Source: Otis tarda (Eukaryota; Chordata; Aves; Otidiformes; Otididae). From it: 64,000 bases of DNA. The position numbers were made by a program, and so were the translations under genes. Positions 38,401 through 48,735 of this stretch are shown here, one piece after another (position 1 is the first letter of the stretch; every line of letters starts with the position of its first letter). The notes under the pieces were generated by a model that was not told the DNA's origin, did not search any database, and saw nothing but the letters and a program-made list of their open reading frames with translations. Location: assembly GCA_026413225.1 (NCBI GenBank), contig CM048557.1, positions 67,198,987 through 67,262,986 of the forward strand, given 5' to 3'.

Positions 38401-40282
38401 GTCTCTCAGCAGATGTCCCTGGAAATCTGTCTACATCATCACAGTGACAGCAGTTCAGCGGGAAAGGTCTCCTCCGCCCTGGGGAGGCAAGGGCAGGGTA
38501 GCAGGTCCCCAGTGGAGTTGCACGGCAAAGCTTCCTTGGTAACTCTGGAGTACCCAGCTTGGCAGGACGGATTTGATGTCGACAAATCCGCAGGATTCTG
38601 TACAAGGTGAAATTAAAAGATTCAAATAGAAGTAATTCTTAGTCTTAGTCTACAATCTCGGGGCGAGACTCTACGGCACTGTGCTCTACGGCTCCTAGCC
38701 AGCACATGAACATAACCTCACGCACGCAGGTAATTGCTGATTTTTGATAAGCCTGCAATTAAACACATTTGTAATTCTGCAGGCTTGGGGTCTCAGTTTC
38801 AAAAGCACTTCGAGAAGATACAAAAAGCTCCCTGTGATCAAAGGGGAGGAAACAGTGTGGTGGTTGTAGTTACAGTTACATCATCTCGCATACTTTCGGC
38901 AGAGTAGCTCTGGGCCCAGTTTTGGAGATAAAGCACACACAAGCGAAGACAACAGAACCGCGGGTCGCTCCTGCACCTCCAGGAGCTGTGCCCCCAGGCC
39001 AGCCTGGAAAGCAAGAGAGTTTCTTGCCTGAACCCAGATCCGCTGAGCCTCACTGGGATTTCACCAGTAATTCCGCCGCAGATCTGCCTATCCATGTAAT
39101 GTAAGTAATGCTTTTAGGAGCATTATCCATGCATGGTTTTCCCGTACATGGAATTTGGCAGGAGGCCATTCGACCAAATGCTTCACACTGCAAGAAAAAT
39201 CTGCAGACTTTTTTTTTTTTTTTAACTATACTTATTCAAAAAATAACTCTCCTACTAACAAAGTAAGGAAGTTGTTGTTTATCACCTCAGGATCAACCAT
39301 GCAAGAGCAGATAGTTTAATATGCAGATTTTTAAGGAAATATCTTCCTTCTCACTCTCCCATGCTTTATCATTTCAGAAGCAGCAGCTCCTACAGTGAAA
39401 ACTGGGTATTTCATATAATGAAATACTGACATAGAAATGGAGTTACCGAGTCCAAGCCCTATCTATCATAAGTAACTACATCATTACCCCTTCCAGACAC
39501 TGATCAAATCCCAGTTTATGAGTTAGTTTGCTTTTTACTGCTATTATAGAAAATGAAAAGCTGTTCCAGAGCCTCTGACGATTATGAGCCTTCCTCTCTT
39601 CCAGCCAAAATCTCTTCATGACAAGTTTATACATGTTTGCTCCTGCACTGGGTGTTATCCTGAACTTGAATTGTTTTTCCCCTCCCTGGCGTTCAGTCCC
39701 CTGATGTATTTATAGAAAGATCATATCCTCTTTCAAACTTCATTTTGCTAGGAATAGTAATGTTCGGAACAGACTGATGAATTGACTGCGTTAGATGTGG
39801 ACAGACATACACACGCACACACAGAGGCTAGAGCACTCATTTTAAAGAAAATGCAGAAAATACAGATGAGTCAATCTTTAGTTAACAGTGCGTTATTTCA
39901 AACACGTCAGCAACATATGTAAATTACAATATAAAAGACAGAGCAAGTTCAAAACTGATTTTTAGGGGTTTTTTTTTTTTTAGATCTAAAGACTATCCAT
40001 CTATAGAAATACCAGAAAGCCTACCTGAAATTCCATAAAACTCTAGTTTGGGAACAGTACCAAAAGCCCACAATGAGTATCGTTTCTAAAAAACAGAGCT
40101 GGGAAGACTCAAAGTACATTTGGATAAAAAAGCCTTAGACAGAGGCTAGTTTAGGTGGTAAATAATCTGAAAAAAAAAGAAAAAAAAAGAATTGCTATTA
40201 AAAAAACAAACTAGAAGGAGGAAAGACTGAACATACTATTTGTCTGGTTAGAGATGATTTCATTCTTTCATAAAAATATTTT
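35500..40282 (-). other. SOCS4: Possible SOCS4 3' UTR and downstream flank
   Basis: AT-rich DNA immediately downstream of the SOCS4 stop. Mammalian SOCS4 mRNAs have a 3' UTR of several kilobases (from memory). Minus-strand AATAAA motifs near 36231 and 35528 would allow a UTR of about 4-5 kb. The interval contains an old CR1 (39440-39755). Transcript extent is inference. Confidence 0.35.
39440..39755 (-). mobile_element. Ancient CR1/L3-type LINE fragment
   Basis: A strongly diverged reverse-oriented element. TTTTTACTGCTATTATAGAA, GCTGTTCCAGAGCCTCTGAC, CTTCCTCTCTTCCAGCC and CCTCCCTGGCGTTCAGTCCC are in the order found in old amniote CR1 elements. No open frame remains. Confidence 0.65.
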
Positions 40283-41593
40283 CTAGCTTTGCTGCTCTGG
40301 TACATCAATCCTGAGTACTCTAACTTTTGACTTATAATGATATTCCTTCAGATACAGCTTCACCGATGGAGGAATGGGAAGAGCGTCGATCCCATCGTAA
40401 GTTGTACAGTTGCAAATAACAGTTCTACATATATGTTGAAGAGAAAAAGGAAAAGTCCTGTTTAGCGGAGTGGATAAAAGTGGCTCAAAGAACATACAGG
40501 AACTTGGGTCTTTGTAGTGCTCCAGGAGTCCCGTGATGTCAGGAGAATGGAAGACGCAAGGATCATGGGCGTCAAAGCTGAAGTTGTGATTCCACTGCTC
40601 TATCCGCGCGTGGAGGGAACGACTGTAGCGCCTGAAGCTCACAGAAAACAAATAGTCTTCTTGGGCAGAATCTCGCAACAAAAACGTTCCCTCTGGCTTT
40701 CCTTCTAGCAGCGCCTCAGCCGCATATTTATCCATGACTCCCCAGTAGCAGGGATTGTTATTGATCTGGAGGAGGTCTGGGACGAGGCAGTGGACATAAT
40801 CAATCTGCGTGTGGTATTTCGGAGGCGTTTCCATCCGTAGCAGCTCATCATCCGTTTCCCATTTGGGCTTGTTTCTTTTCCTAGAACTTGTGCACAGTGT
40901 TACAACCTCGTCGTCGGAGTCCATGTCGCTCTCATCTTTACTGCTCCTCACCACCTTACCTGTCACCAACTCAGACCTCGAATCACCCCTAGAGGAACCG
41001 CTGTCGGTAAAGTTGCAGGACTGGGAGGGAGAATCCGTTCCCCCGTTGGCAATCTCATCGTCTCGCAGCTGATCCTCCTTTTCCTCATGCTGGGATAAAT
41101 CAGCAATTATCCAGTCTTCTGCTTTTGGACTTATAGGGGCTGTGTGTCTTTTGATCAAGTGCCACCGAAAAGCTAGCTCCGAGCGTGGCGGGAAAGGACA
41201 CTTATCTAGCATTAACTCACTGATATGAATTTTTCTTTTGGATGGCAGTCCTGAGGCATGCCGACTGCTACAGTTCTTTATGGGAAAGCACTGACCCACA
41301 GCATCTTGCAGCTTCTGTTTCAGAGAGCGGCCTAAAAACCTGTGACCGCACGAACGGTCCAGATCCAGCTCGATAGAGGAGCAGCTATATTTCCTTTCTT
41401 GGCTCCTTAAATTAGTCCCTGATCTTCCTGCAGCACTTGCTGTTTCGGCATCAGAACAGTGCTCGCTCTTTTTAGACCAGGAGAGCTTCTTTCCGCTCCA
41501 GACGTAACCATCCTTTCTGTCTGCACTTCTGCTTCGGCTGCTTTTGGGTCTCACATCTGCGTTTTTAGTACTACTGTCCTTATTTTCTGCCAT
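40283..41593 (-). CDS. SOCS4: Suppressor of cytokine signalling 4
   Basis: A single uninterrupted 436-codon frame with a strong start context (AAAATGG). It encodes an adaptor that recruits phosphotyrosine targets, reported to include EGF receptor, to an Elongin B/C-Cullin 5 ubiquitin ligase in the cytoplasm. The N-terminal ~270 residues are polar and mostly disordered, with an acidic patch DESDMDSDDEVV. The SH2 domain runs from about W284 (YWGVMDKY) with the FLLRDS motif at 304-309; Arg307 is the phosphotyrosine-binding residue. The SOCS box begins at about 384 with the BC box SLQHICRTVI, then the Cullin-5 contact LPIP at 405-408 in the block LPIPPSVKLYL. Length matches human SOCS4 (440), and the one-exon CDS is typical of the SOCS4/5 pair. 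SOCS4 rather than SOCS5 is supported by size and by position beside WDHD1 and MAPK1IP1L. The leader exon starts at 41693 after TTTTTCCTCAG. Confidence 0.97.
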   Translation of the reverse strand: MAENKDSSTKNADVRPKSSRSRSADRKDGYVWSGKKLSWSKKSEHCSDAETASAAGRSGTNLRSQERKYSCSSIELDLDRSCGHRFLGRSLKQKLQDAVGQCFPIKNCSSRHASGLPSKRKIHISELMLDKCPFPPRSELAFRWHLIKRHTAPISPKAEDWIIADLSQHEEKEDQLRDDEIANGGTDSPSQSCNFTDSGSSRGDSRSELVTGKVVRSSKDESDMDSDDEVVTLCTSSRKRNKPKWETDDELLRMETPPKYHTQIDYVHCLVPDLLQINNNPCYWGVMDKYAAEALLEGKPEGTFLLRDSAQEDYLFSVSFRRYSRSLHARIEQWNHNFSFDAHDPCVFHSPDITGLLEHYKDPSSCMFFEPLLSTPLNRTFPFSLQHICRTVICNCTTYDGIDALPIPPSVKLYLKEYHYKSKVRVLRIDVPEQQS

Positions 41594-41693
41594 TTTGACA
41601 GCTTCGCTTCACGAGTTGCCAGAAAGCGCACTGTGCTTCTTGTCGGGTTTTTCTACATGAGGAAGCTTCCTCAAGGCACTTTCTGGAAATATC
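41594..41693 (-). other. SOCS4: SOCS4 5' UTR within the coding exon, with start-stop uORF
   Basis: The leader lies between the acceptor TTTTTCCTCAG and the SOCS4 start. It contains ATGTAG at 41654-41659, a start codon followed directly by a stop, about 60 nt before the main ATG. Its context (C at -3, T at +4) is weak. Confidence 0.7.
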
Positions 41694-44600
41694 TGAGGAA
41701 AAAGAAAACGCAGCTAAGTTAACAGTGATGCATGCACGCAAGACCAATGCAGGTTTATACAGGACAACGGTGACAACTAATTTCTAACCACGTAAAAATA
41801 ATATGAGCAAGCTGAATTCCCTAGAACACCCCACAAATAGTGGCCTCATCCCAGACAAAGCTCTCTGAACCCTTCCTCTGGAATAGCATCCTCCAGAATA
41901 AGCCATCTTACGTGTTCTTAGAATATCCATTCTGACATGCTGAGAGTTTTAGGTGCTGGCAATCCTATGGTGCCAGGGTCCAATTTAAACGGAAGGACTT
42001 CACGTGGCAGGTGATATTGCTTGAGCTGTTTATTGAGCAAATTCTGCATGTCTTCCAAATCACCTTTCAAGAAGGAACAAGCCAGAACAGAAACAACTAG
42101 GTCAGAGTACAAAGAGCTACTGTACCTAGATGATATGCCTGTTTGCTACTAATCCACAGGGTGGGATGCCAGAGATCTTATTCTTAACTGACACTTTTGG
42201 GTCACTTTCTGGATTAAAAAAAATATATATTTAAATTATATCAGTCACAGATTCCGTCAATTTCTGAAAGCTGTTTTCCTCTGCCTTTTTAAACGCAGCT
42301 AGAAAATACCGAGCCCCTAAGGGATTGAAATATCTGGGGCTTTACATACTGAAAAGGATTAAAACAAATCCAGTCCCTTACTAAAAGCAATTTTAAAAGG
42401 CCGTGAAAGATGGAACTGCTTATTACTCATTAGAAAAGAAAGTTTACGTTATTAAAATCAGCACTGCTCTGAGACCTGCGATTGCTGATTTTATTCCCTT
42501 TTGTTTCCAAAAGTGTATTGAATTCTCAAAGAGATAAGAGGTTTCCTTTTGAATGTTGCGCTTTGAAAAGGAAAAGAAAAAATCCTCTTTTCATTACTCA
42601 GTTGAAAGTGGAGCAGAATGTTTTTCAAGGTACATGGAGAGCAATATGTTACGTATGCTCTGCTCTCCCGAGGCGAGGCAGAATGCAGGAATACTTCCCA
42701 TCACGTACCACGACGCTTTGGCACCAAAACGATGTTCAGCTCCTCTGTTCCACTGGGTTTTTTTGGCTGTGGGTTTTCTGTTGTGATTTTTTTTTTTTTT
42801 TTTTAAAACTAATTGACATGGTAAATACTAAGCAGGAAAAGAAAAGGGCATCCACTTCCTCTCTCCATTCAATCCATTCTCATCATCAGGATCAGCCAGC
42901 ATGACACAACCTCTCTGCCGTCCCCCGGGGCTGCGCAGGCTGAGCTCTAGCCTCTGCTTTCAGTAAAAGAATAAGAGCGCCGTGCCAAAAGGCTTACGTG
43001 CAATCTGTGGGCCAAATGCATCCCAGATAGAACTTTCACCCCGGAATTTTTGACATTGCATTCCTTCTTTACAAGCCACAAAGCTGAGAGCTGCGGGGGA
43101 AAGGAAAAGGGAAGGAAAGAGAGGAGATGGAGGACTGTAAAATGAGGGTAAAATAGGTTAAATATGTCAAATATATTGATAAAAAACTGGCATTAGAGCA
43201 ATCTAGATGAATAGTATCTCACTGGTACCAAGTGGAGTCACAGAACAGGGTTCATATTCCAGCAATTACAAATCAAAGATTAAAATAAAGATTTCTTCTG
43301 CTTCTCTCAGGATTTTGCAAACCACTTTTCAGTGAAAATATTGCAGGATGCAATGCAGATAGGAGAAAGGGAATATTTGTACGTGAGACCTGAAAACCCC
43401 TTTATTTAGACCAAGATTCATTGATTGCTTTTGTAACATTGATATTTTTCATCCAGAAGCAACTAGAGTGGAGCACTCTACAATTCTCCACAATTAAAAA
43501 AAGAGGGATAAAAGCAATCTCATTTACCTTGGTGATAATCTGAAGTAACTGAAGACAAAAAGTTATTCTAGATCCATCCTGTGGTAAAATACATTAACTC
43601 TCTATATATGGGATTTTTAATTGGACAGAGAGATACCATTGAGGTACTTAAAAATGAGGATACGACAGTTTGTAATTGCTTTTGAAACCTTCAGTTATCT
43701 CATTCTGCACATCCAGCCCATATAAGGAAGAAGAATATGCAGAATATGGGCTTTTAATTAAAAACTGCAAAACATACAAAACCCAGAAGTGCTGAAAAAG
43801 CCCACTATCTTCTAACTTCAGCCTTGCAACCCAAATAATTGTCAGTGTTGTATGTCATTTCTAGATTGTTGTTCTTGTATTTAACTGTAAAGCCACCTTC
43901 TACTTTGTACCTTTTTTTTTTTTTTAATCGCGAATCGCTAGTGGTACCCTGAGCACTGAAACTGGAACTGGAGCAACAGCACGTGATGCTGTAAGACACG
44001 CACCATTAAGCCAGCAGCACTGGGAGCCGTTTCCCTGGGGTCTGAAGGCTGCTGGAAAGCAGGCGCCGGTTCTGCCACGTCAGAGCAGTAATTGCTAACC
44101 AGATATAACACTAGAGCTGTGAAAAGAGCACGGAATAAATGAAGAGAAAGGGATGTCATCCTACTGAAGCCGGGTTTGAACTCGACCTTCCGAAGGAAGA
44201 GTAAGTGTTCTGCGGTCAGCTTGTGACTCAGTAGACAAAACCTCGGTTTCCAAATGTGTTACGAACACCCACGTGCTCCCAGGCAAGCTGCCTTCTGAAA
44301 CACGGCCGCAGCGTTGTTTAGGTGCCCAAATCCCACCGTTTGGCGTTACAGTAAGGGGTCACACCTTCATACCCTTCCGAATCCATGATTCACAGCCTCA
44401 CCGATAAAATGGAGACCAAAAAGTGGGTGTTGGAAAGCAAAAGGCATAAAGGGCAGCGATGCATTCAGTGCTGCGTTACCACTTAATGCTGTCCACCGAA
44501 ACCAGCTGTTCCTTTCACTGCAAACGTCCAAGGGAAATGCCGTGCACCGTACATCCATTACTGGCCGGAGCGCAACTGAAAGAGCGGGAGAGGAGGGCAA

Positions 44601-47600
44601 GGATGAAAGAGAGGGAACACAGAGTGTACTTTTCCCTACAGGGCAAGGTTAAATGGAGGAGCCCGGCACTGCGTGGCGTACACGCATCAGTTCTGAGATC
44701 GTTTGGATAGATACAATCCGCCTCCTGCCTCCTGCCTACAAAAGCCGCCTTCCACGCGGGGATACCTCAGGCATCTGAGAAGCAGGCAGATTTGACAAAA
44801 CCCTTCCGCCTCAGCAACCGGCAAAGATAAAGCAACACGCAGGGATAAGCAGAGTTCACTTCGGGCCACGGGATCCAGCTTGTCATTCAAGGTTATCCAG
44901 CACTGTCACAGCTTCTAGTCCCTGAGGACAAGCAGAGCGCTGGGTGGGTTTTGTTGTTGTTTTTGTGATGTGCACAGCTCCCTCCTCCAGAGGCACATCT
45001 CTCGCCAGGCTGCGGAGGGGGGGTGCAGACGGCTTCACAAGATGCTTTTCCTTTCAAACACCGATGCCTCAACGCTAAAACTTCAAGCCCAAACTAAAAG
45101 CAATATCTAGTAGGTATTTGGAGGCAATAACATTATTCCCTCCTAGGCAGAGGTGGGCTGCAATCAATAACTGTGGTAAGACAGTTACAGCCTCGCCATA
45201 TGTGTAATTAAATCAACGGCAAATACTCAGTAACTCCAATAGACAGACCTTTTTTTTTCCCCCTTTATTCAATAAATACTGAATTGCTTTAACTAGGTAT
45301 TTATGTCCTGAGCAGCTGGATCCTTGCCTCTAGCCCAGTACCTCCAAGTCCTCTTCATCAAGCTGCTTCCCTTTTGCTCTAACGAAAAAGCAGATGGTGG
45401 GGGGATCTCCAGCGGGACCGCTGCCAGCGCAGGCTCAGGAGAGCCACGGCAGGGTCTGGCCACGTCCTGAAAACCTGCGAGGACGGAGAGCCCACCACCT
45501 CTCCCGTGCTCCCATGCAGCAAAACCCTTCCAGTGAAGCAAGTACTCTGAAAGTTTTCTGTCCAAGTACACAAAAGCCAAAGCGTTGCTGTACTATGCCT
45601 CTAATTAAACAAGAAAAGGAGACTCTCACAGAGGAACAATAAATAAATTTTGGAATTGTTATAGAAGTTGATATTCTTCTAGAGCTAATAAAATCCTGAG
45701 GAAGCAGAGCAAGTGGTAATAAATTGGAGTACTTTTCCTTTTATCTTTCAAGTTACACAGAAGGTATATAAAAAAATTCTCACTGGTCACATGCTGTTTT
45801 CATTAATTTTGCCTAATTAGATTTTGGCCACAAGACCACATTTTAAAACCTGACCTTCCACTGAAGTTGAGCTGTTATTGACTTATTTTGGAAAAAAGCC
45901 CAACCTATTAAGAATAACATTAAGTCTCAATTCCTCTGCCTTAAATTATTTTTCTTCAGTTTTCACTACGTTTATTTTGATTTATGATACCGTCCCAAAA
46001 ACACCTAAGCTAGACTCCAGAGGCCTTTTCAGCAAATTAAAGCAATAATCACATGCACGCACAAAAGAAAGTGATGGTCTGAAGGTGCCAATGATAACCT
46101 ACGCTACTTTTTCCTTGGAAATACTCTTGATTTGTCCTGGGTCTGTGTATCCCCAGAACTATAGGAGGATGGGCAGCCATGCCACCCTGATCCCAACATT
46201 TTGGCTGTTTTATTCACACCCAGGAGGTAGAAGTGATCTGGAAGCAGGTGCCAAAGGTGAGGGCCGCTCGTATTTACCGCTTTAATGAAACTCTGTTCAC
46301 GTGCCGGTGGAGAGACGCACACAGCGCTTGGCAGACCGCAGCAGCCTCTCGAACACTAAATCGGTAAAAGCTTTATGGTCCATGACCAACACTTTGTGCT
46401 CCACCCAGAAACCGAAGAGGCGAGCAGCGCGATTCCCAGCTCCCGCCCTGCCGCTCTGCTCGCAGCCGCTTACACCTATTAATCAAGTCAGCGGCAGGTT
46501 GAGTTCCCGACCGGATTGAAGGAATAACTTTGCATTTGATGCTGTGCCACTCTGGGACAAAGCCACAGGGCCTGCAGTCTCTTGGCCAAGTGACCATGGG
46601 ATCCCCCCACCCCCCCGAAAAACCCTCTTTCCAGTTTTTCCGTGCCATTCAAAGAGTTATCCCAGCAGGCAGCACCTCCAGACAACAAATTTAGTTGTTC
46701 TATAGAACTGAACTTAAAATGGCTTTTATGTTGTAAAATATTTTAGGTGCAGTTTGTATGACAGTTTCTGCAAATTAAAATAATAAAGAAAAATAAATAC
46801 AGTTGACAGGCATTTGTCTCCAACCAGGCAGCAGCTTGCAGGAAGGCTGCTGTAAGAATAGCTTGGTCTTCCCACTCATCTGATAAGCGGTTCAGCTCGA
46901 ATCATTTTTCTAGAACACGTTATCCTCACCAGAAATCACGATTTACTGAAATATGTCAGGATACACCCATGGAAAACATGTCTCTCCACAGCTTTAATAA
47001 TGAAATCTGGGCATATTTTTATCAGGGGGAAAAAAAAAAAAAAGAAAAGAAGCGTGCCTGCTTTGTAATCCTGTCACTTACTCATTCATGAAAGTACCAA
47101 CAGTGTGACTGTCACAGAGAGCCCGACCACACTCCCGATATGAATAAATCACTCTGCTCACCCCAATCACCCGTAACTCCGCTGCAGAGCAAAACTGGAG
47201 ATAAAAGGGTTTTGCCTGGAAGCAATTTTTCTTAGAAGCAGGAATAGAGTGGGCCAGATCATTAAGGCTACATAAAGGGAAAACCAGAGAACTCTGTTTT
47301 TTCCTCCTTATTTCAGGTATGTCCAGCTCTAACATTTTTCGTCCTTCGAGAACTAAACGAAGCCGCTTTCTTCCCATTTTTTTTTTTCAGCACATGGAAG
47401 CGTAACGATTTCTGCGGCGCAATCACTACCTGCCTGACCACAGCCGCTGTCAGCTGCATCCAGGGCACCCATCGCCATGGCTGTCATTACCCAGTAATTC
47501 CATAATTACCGTAACGATCTCCGGATGGGTTTGATCCTGCAGCCTTTGCTGGGGCGGGAGCGCTCCCCAGCCTCCCTGCAACGCTTGGCTGGAATGGGGA

Positions 47601-47848
47601 TTTTGGATAAACTGGGAGGGGTGAAGGGCACTGCCCCTCATTTGGGCATTCCTTGCCATTCCACTGCCTCTCCAGGGACCGCCAGTGAATAAATACATAT
47701 AAGTAAATATATACGCGCTCTATACATTAAGATATGTACATCGGGCATGGACAGGACACGGGAAAAGCGAACACCCACCCGGGACCGAGCCCACCCCGGG
47801 GACAGGGGTACAGCCTCCCAACCTGACACCCCCCGACCCCCAACTTAC
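41694..47848 (-). other. SOCS4: SOCS4 intron 1 (inferred)
   Basis: The intron runs from the donor GATC|GTAAGT in the CpG island (843-848 of the 47 kb block, i.e. 47843-47848) to the acceptor before 41693. It holds one unexplained exon-like interval (41912-42063), a faint CR1 trace near 45430-45515 and AT-rich DNA. No other gene was recognised. Confidence 0.65.
41912..42063 (-). other. Exon-like interval in SOCS4 intron 1, unrecognised
   Basis: A 152-nt stretch preceded on the minus strand by CTTGTTCCTTCTTGAAAG (acceptor-like) and followed by GTAAGA (donor-like). One frame reads 48 residues without a stop, including GDLEDMQNLLNKQLKQYH and PREVLPFKLDPG, and ends EWIF-stop at 41918-41920. There is no ATG before the internal methionine. 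It may be an alternative SOCS4 leader exon, a pseudogene scrap or chance. I do not recognise the peptide. Confidence 0.3.
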
Positions 47849-48480
47849 GATCGTCCGGAGGGAGCGGCCGATCGCCCTGCGCCTCCCCGGGGAAGCCGTT
47901 CGCCGCCCGAGTCGCTGGCTCAGCCGGCCAGGGCGGCCTGACACCGAGGAGGAGGAGGAGGAAGAGGAGGAAGGCCACCTCCGCGCCCAGCGGCGTACGG
48001 GCTCCCACAGGCGGCGCGGACTCCGCTTCCCCTCACCCGCCGGAGCGGAATCGCTGCGAAGCGGCCCCAGCCGCACCCGCCGCCATCCCCTCTCTCCCGA
48101 CCGGCCGGGGCCGGTCCCGGTGCCAGTCCCGGTCCCAGCCCCAGCCCCGCCTGCGCCCAGCCCCGCCCCGGGCTCTGACGGTGCAGGCCCGGCCCTCGGG
48201 GCGGTGCTGGGCGGCGGGCGGCGAGCGCGGGAAGGCTCGAAGCGGGCGGCGGGGCCGGTGCGGTGAGCGGGCGGGAAGGCGGTGCGGCCCTCGGCCTTCC
48301 TCCTCGCCCCGGCGGGGCCCCTGGGGTCTTCGCTCGGTGCGGGGGGAGCCGCGGCCTCTGGCGGGGGGGAGGGGTCCGTGCCAGGGCCCGGCGGGCGGCC
48401 TGGCCTGGCCTGGCCCGGCCCGGCCCGGCCCGGCCCGGGCGCGGAGGGGCCTGAGGAGCAGGCCCTCGGCGCTCCCCCTC
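47740..48480. promoter_or_regulatory. Bidirectional CpG-island promoter of SOCS4 and WDHD1
   Basis: A CpG island separates the divergent SOCS4 (minus) and WDHD1 (plus) genes. On the minus strand GATC|GTAAGT ends a SOCS4 non-coding exon at 47849. On the plus strand GGTGCG|GTGAGC ends a WDHD1 non-coding exon at 48262. E2F-like sites GCGCGGGAA (48225-48233) and GGCGGGAA (48270-48277) lie at the WDHD1 side, which fits an S-phase gene. No TATA box was seen. TSS positions are inferred. Confidence 0.8.
48398..48439. repeat. (GGCCT)n/(GGCCC)n pentanucleotide array
   Basis: About eight tandem 5-bp units, GGCCT changing to GGCCC, in the first intron of WDHD1 close to the CpG island. GC is 80-100 % in these units. 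Confidence 0.85.
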
Positions 48481-48735
48481 CTTCATTTTTCTATCTCGAT
48501 TCTTTTCCACGGTCAGGCCCTTCCCACGCGAGAAGGGGCAGGCGCGGTGTCCAGCATCTACCCGGCTGTAATCCGCTCAGGCCGAGCCCCCGGCCCCAGC
48601 CCCCGCGGGTGGGTGGGTCTCCCAGCAGCTCTGTCCTTGTCCTGCCGCCTGACCCTCTTTCCGAAGCGTTTTCTTTTAAAATTGATTTTATTTGTCCTCT
48701 TTTTGTCCTCCTTAAATAAACAGGTGAGAGCGAAG

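Noticed and set aside
47920..48510. Long minus-strand frame in the SOCS4/WDHD1 island
   Set aside because: Same GC effect. It overlaps the inferred non-coding first exons and the pentanucleotide array, and has no recognisable family.
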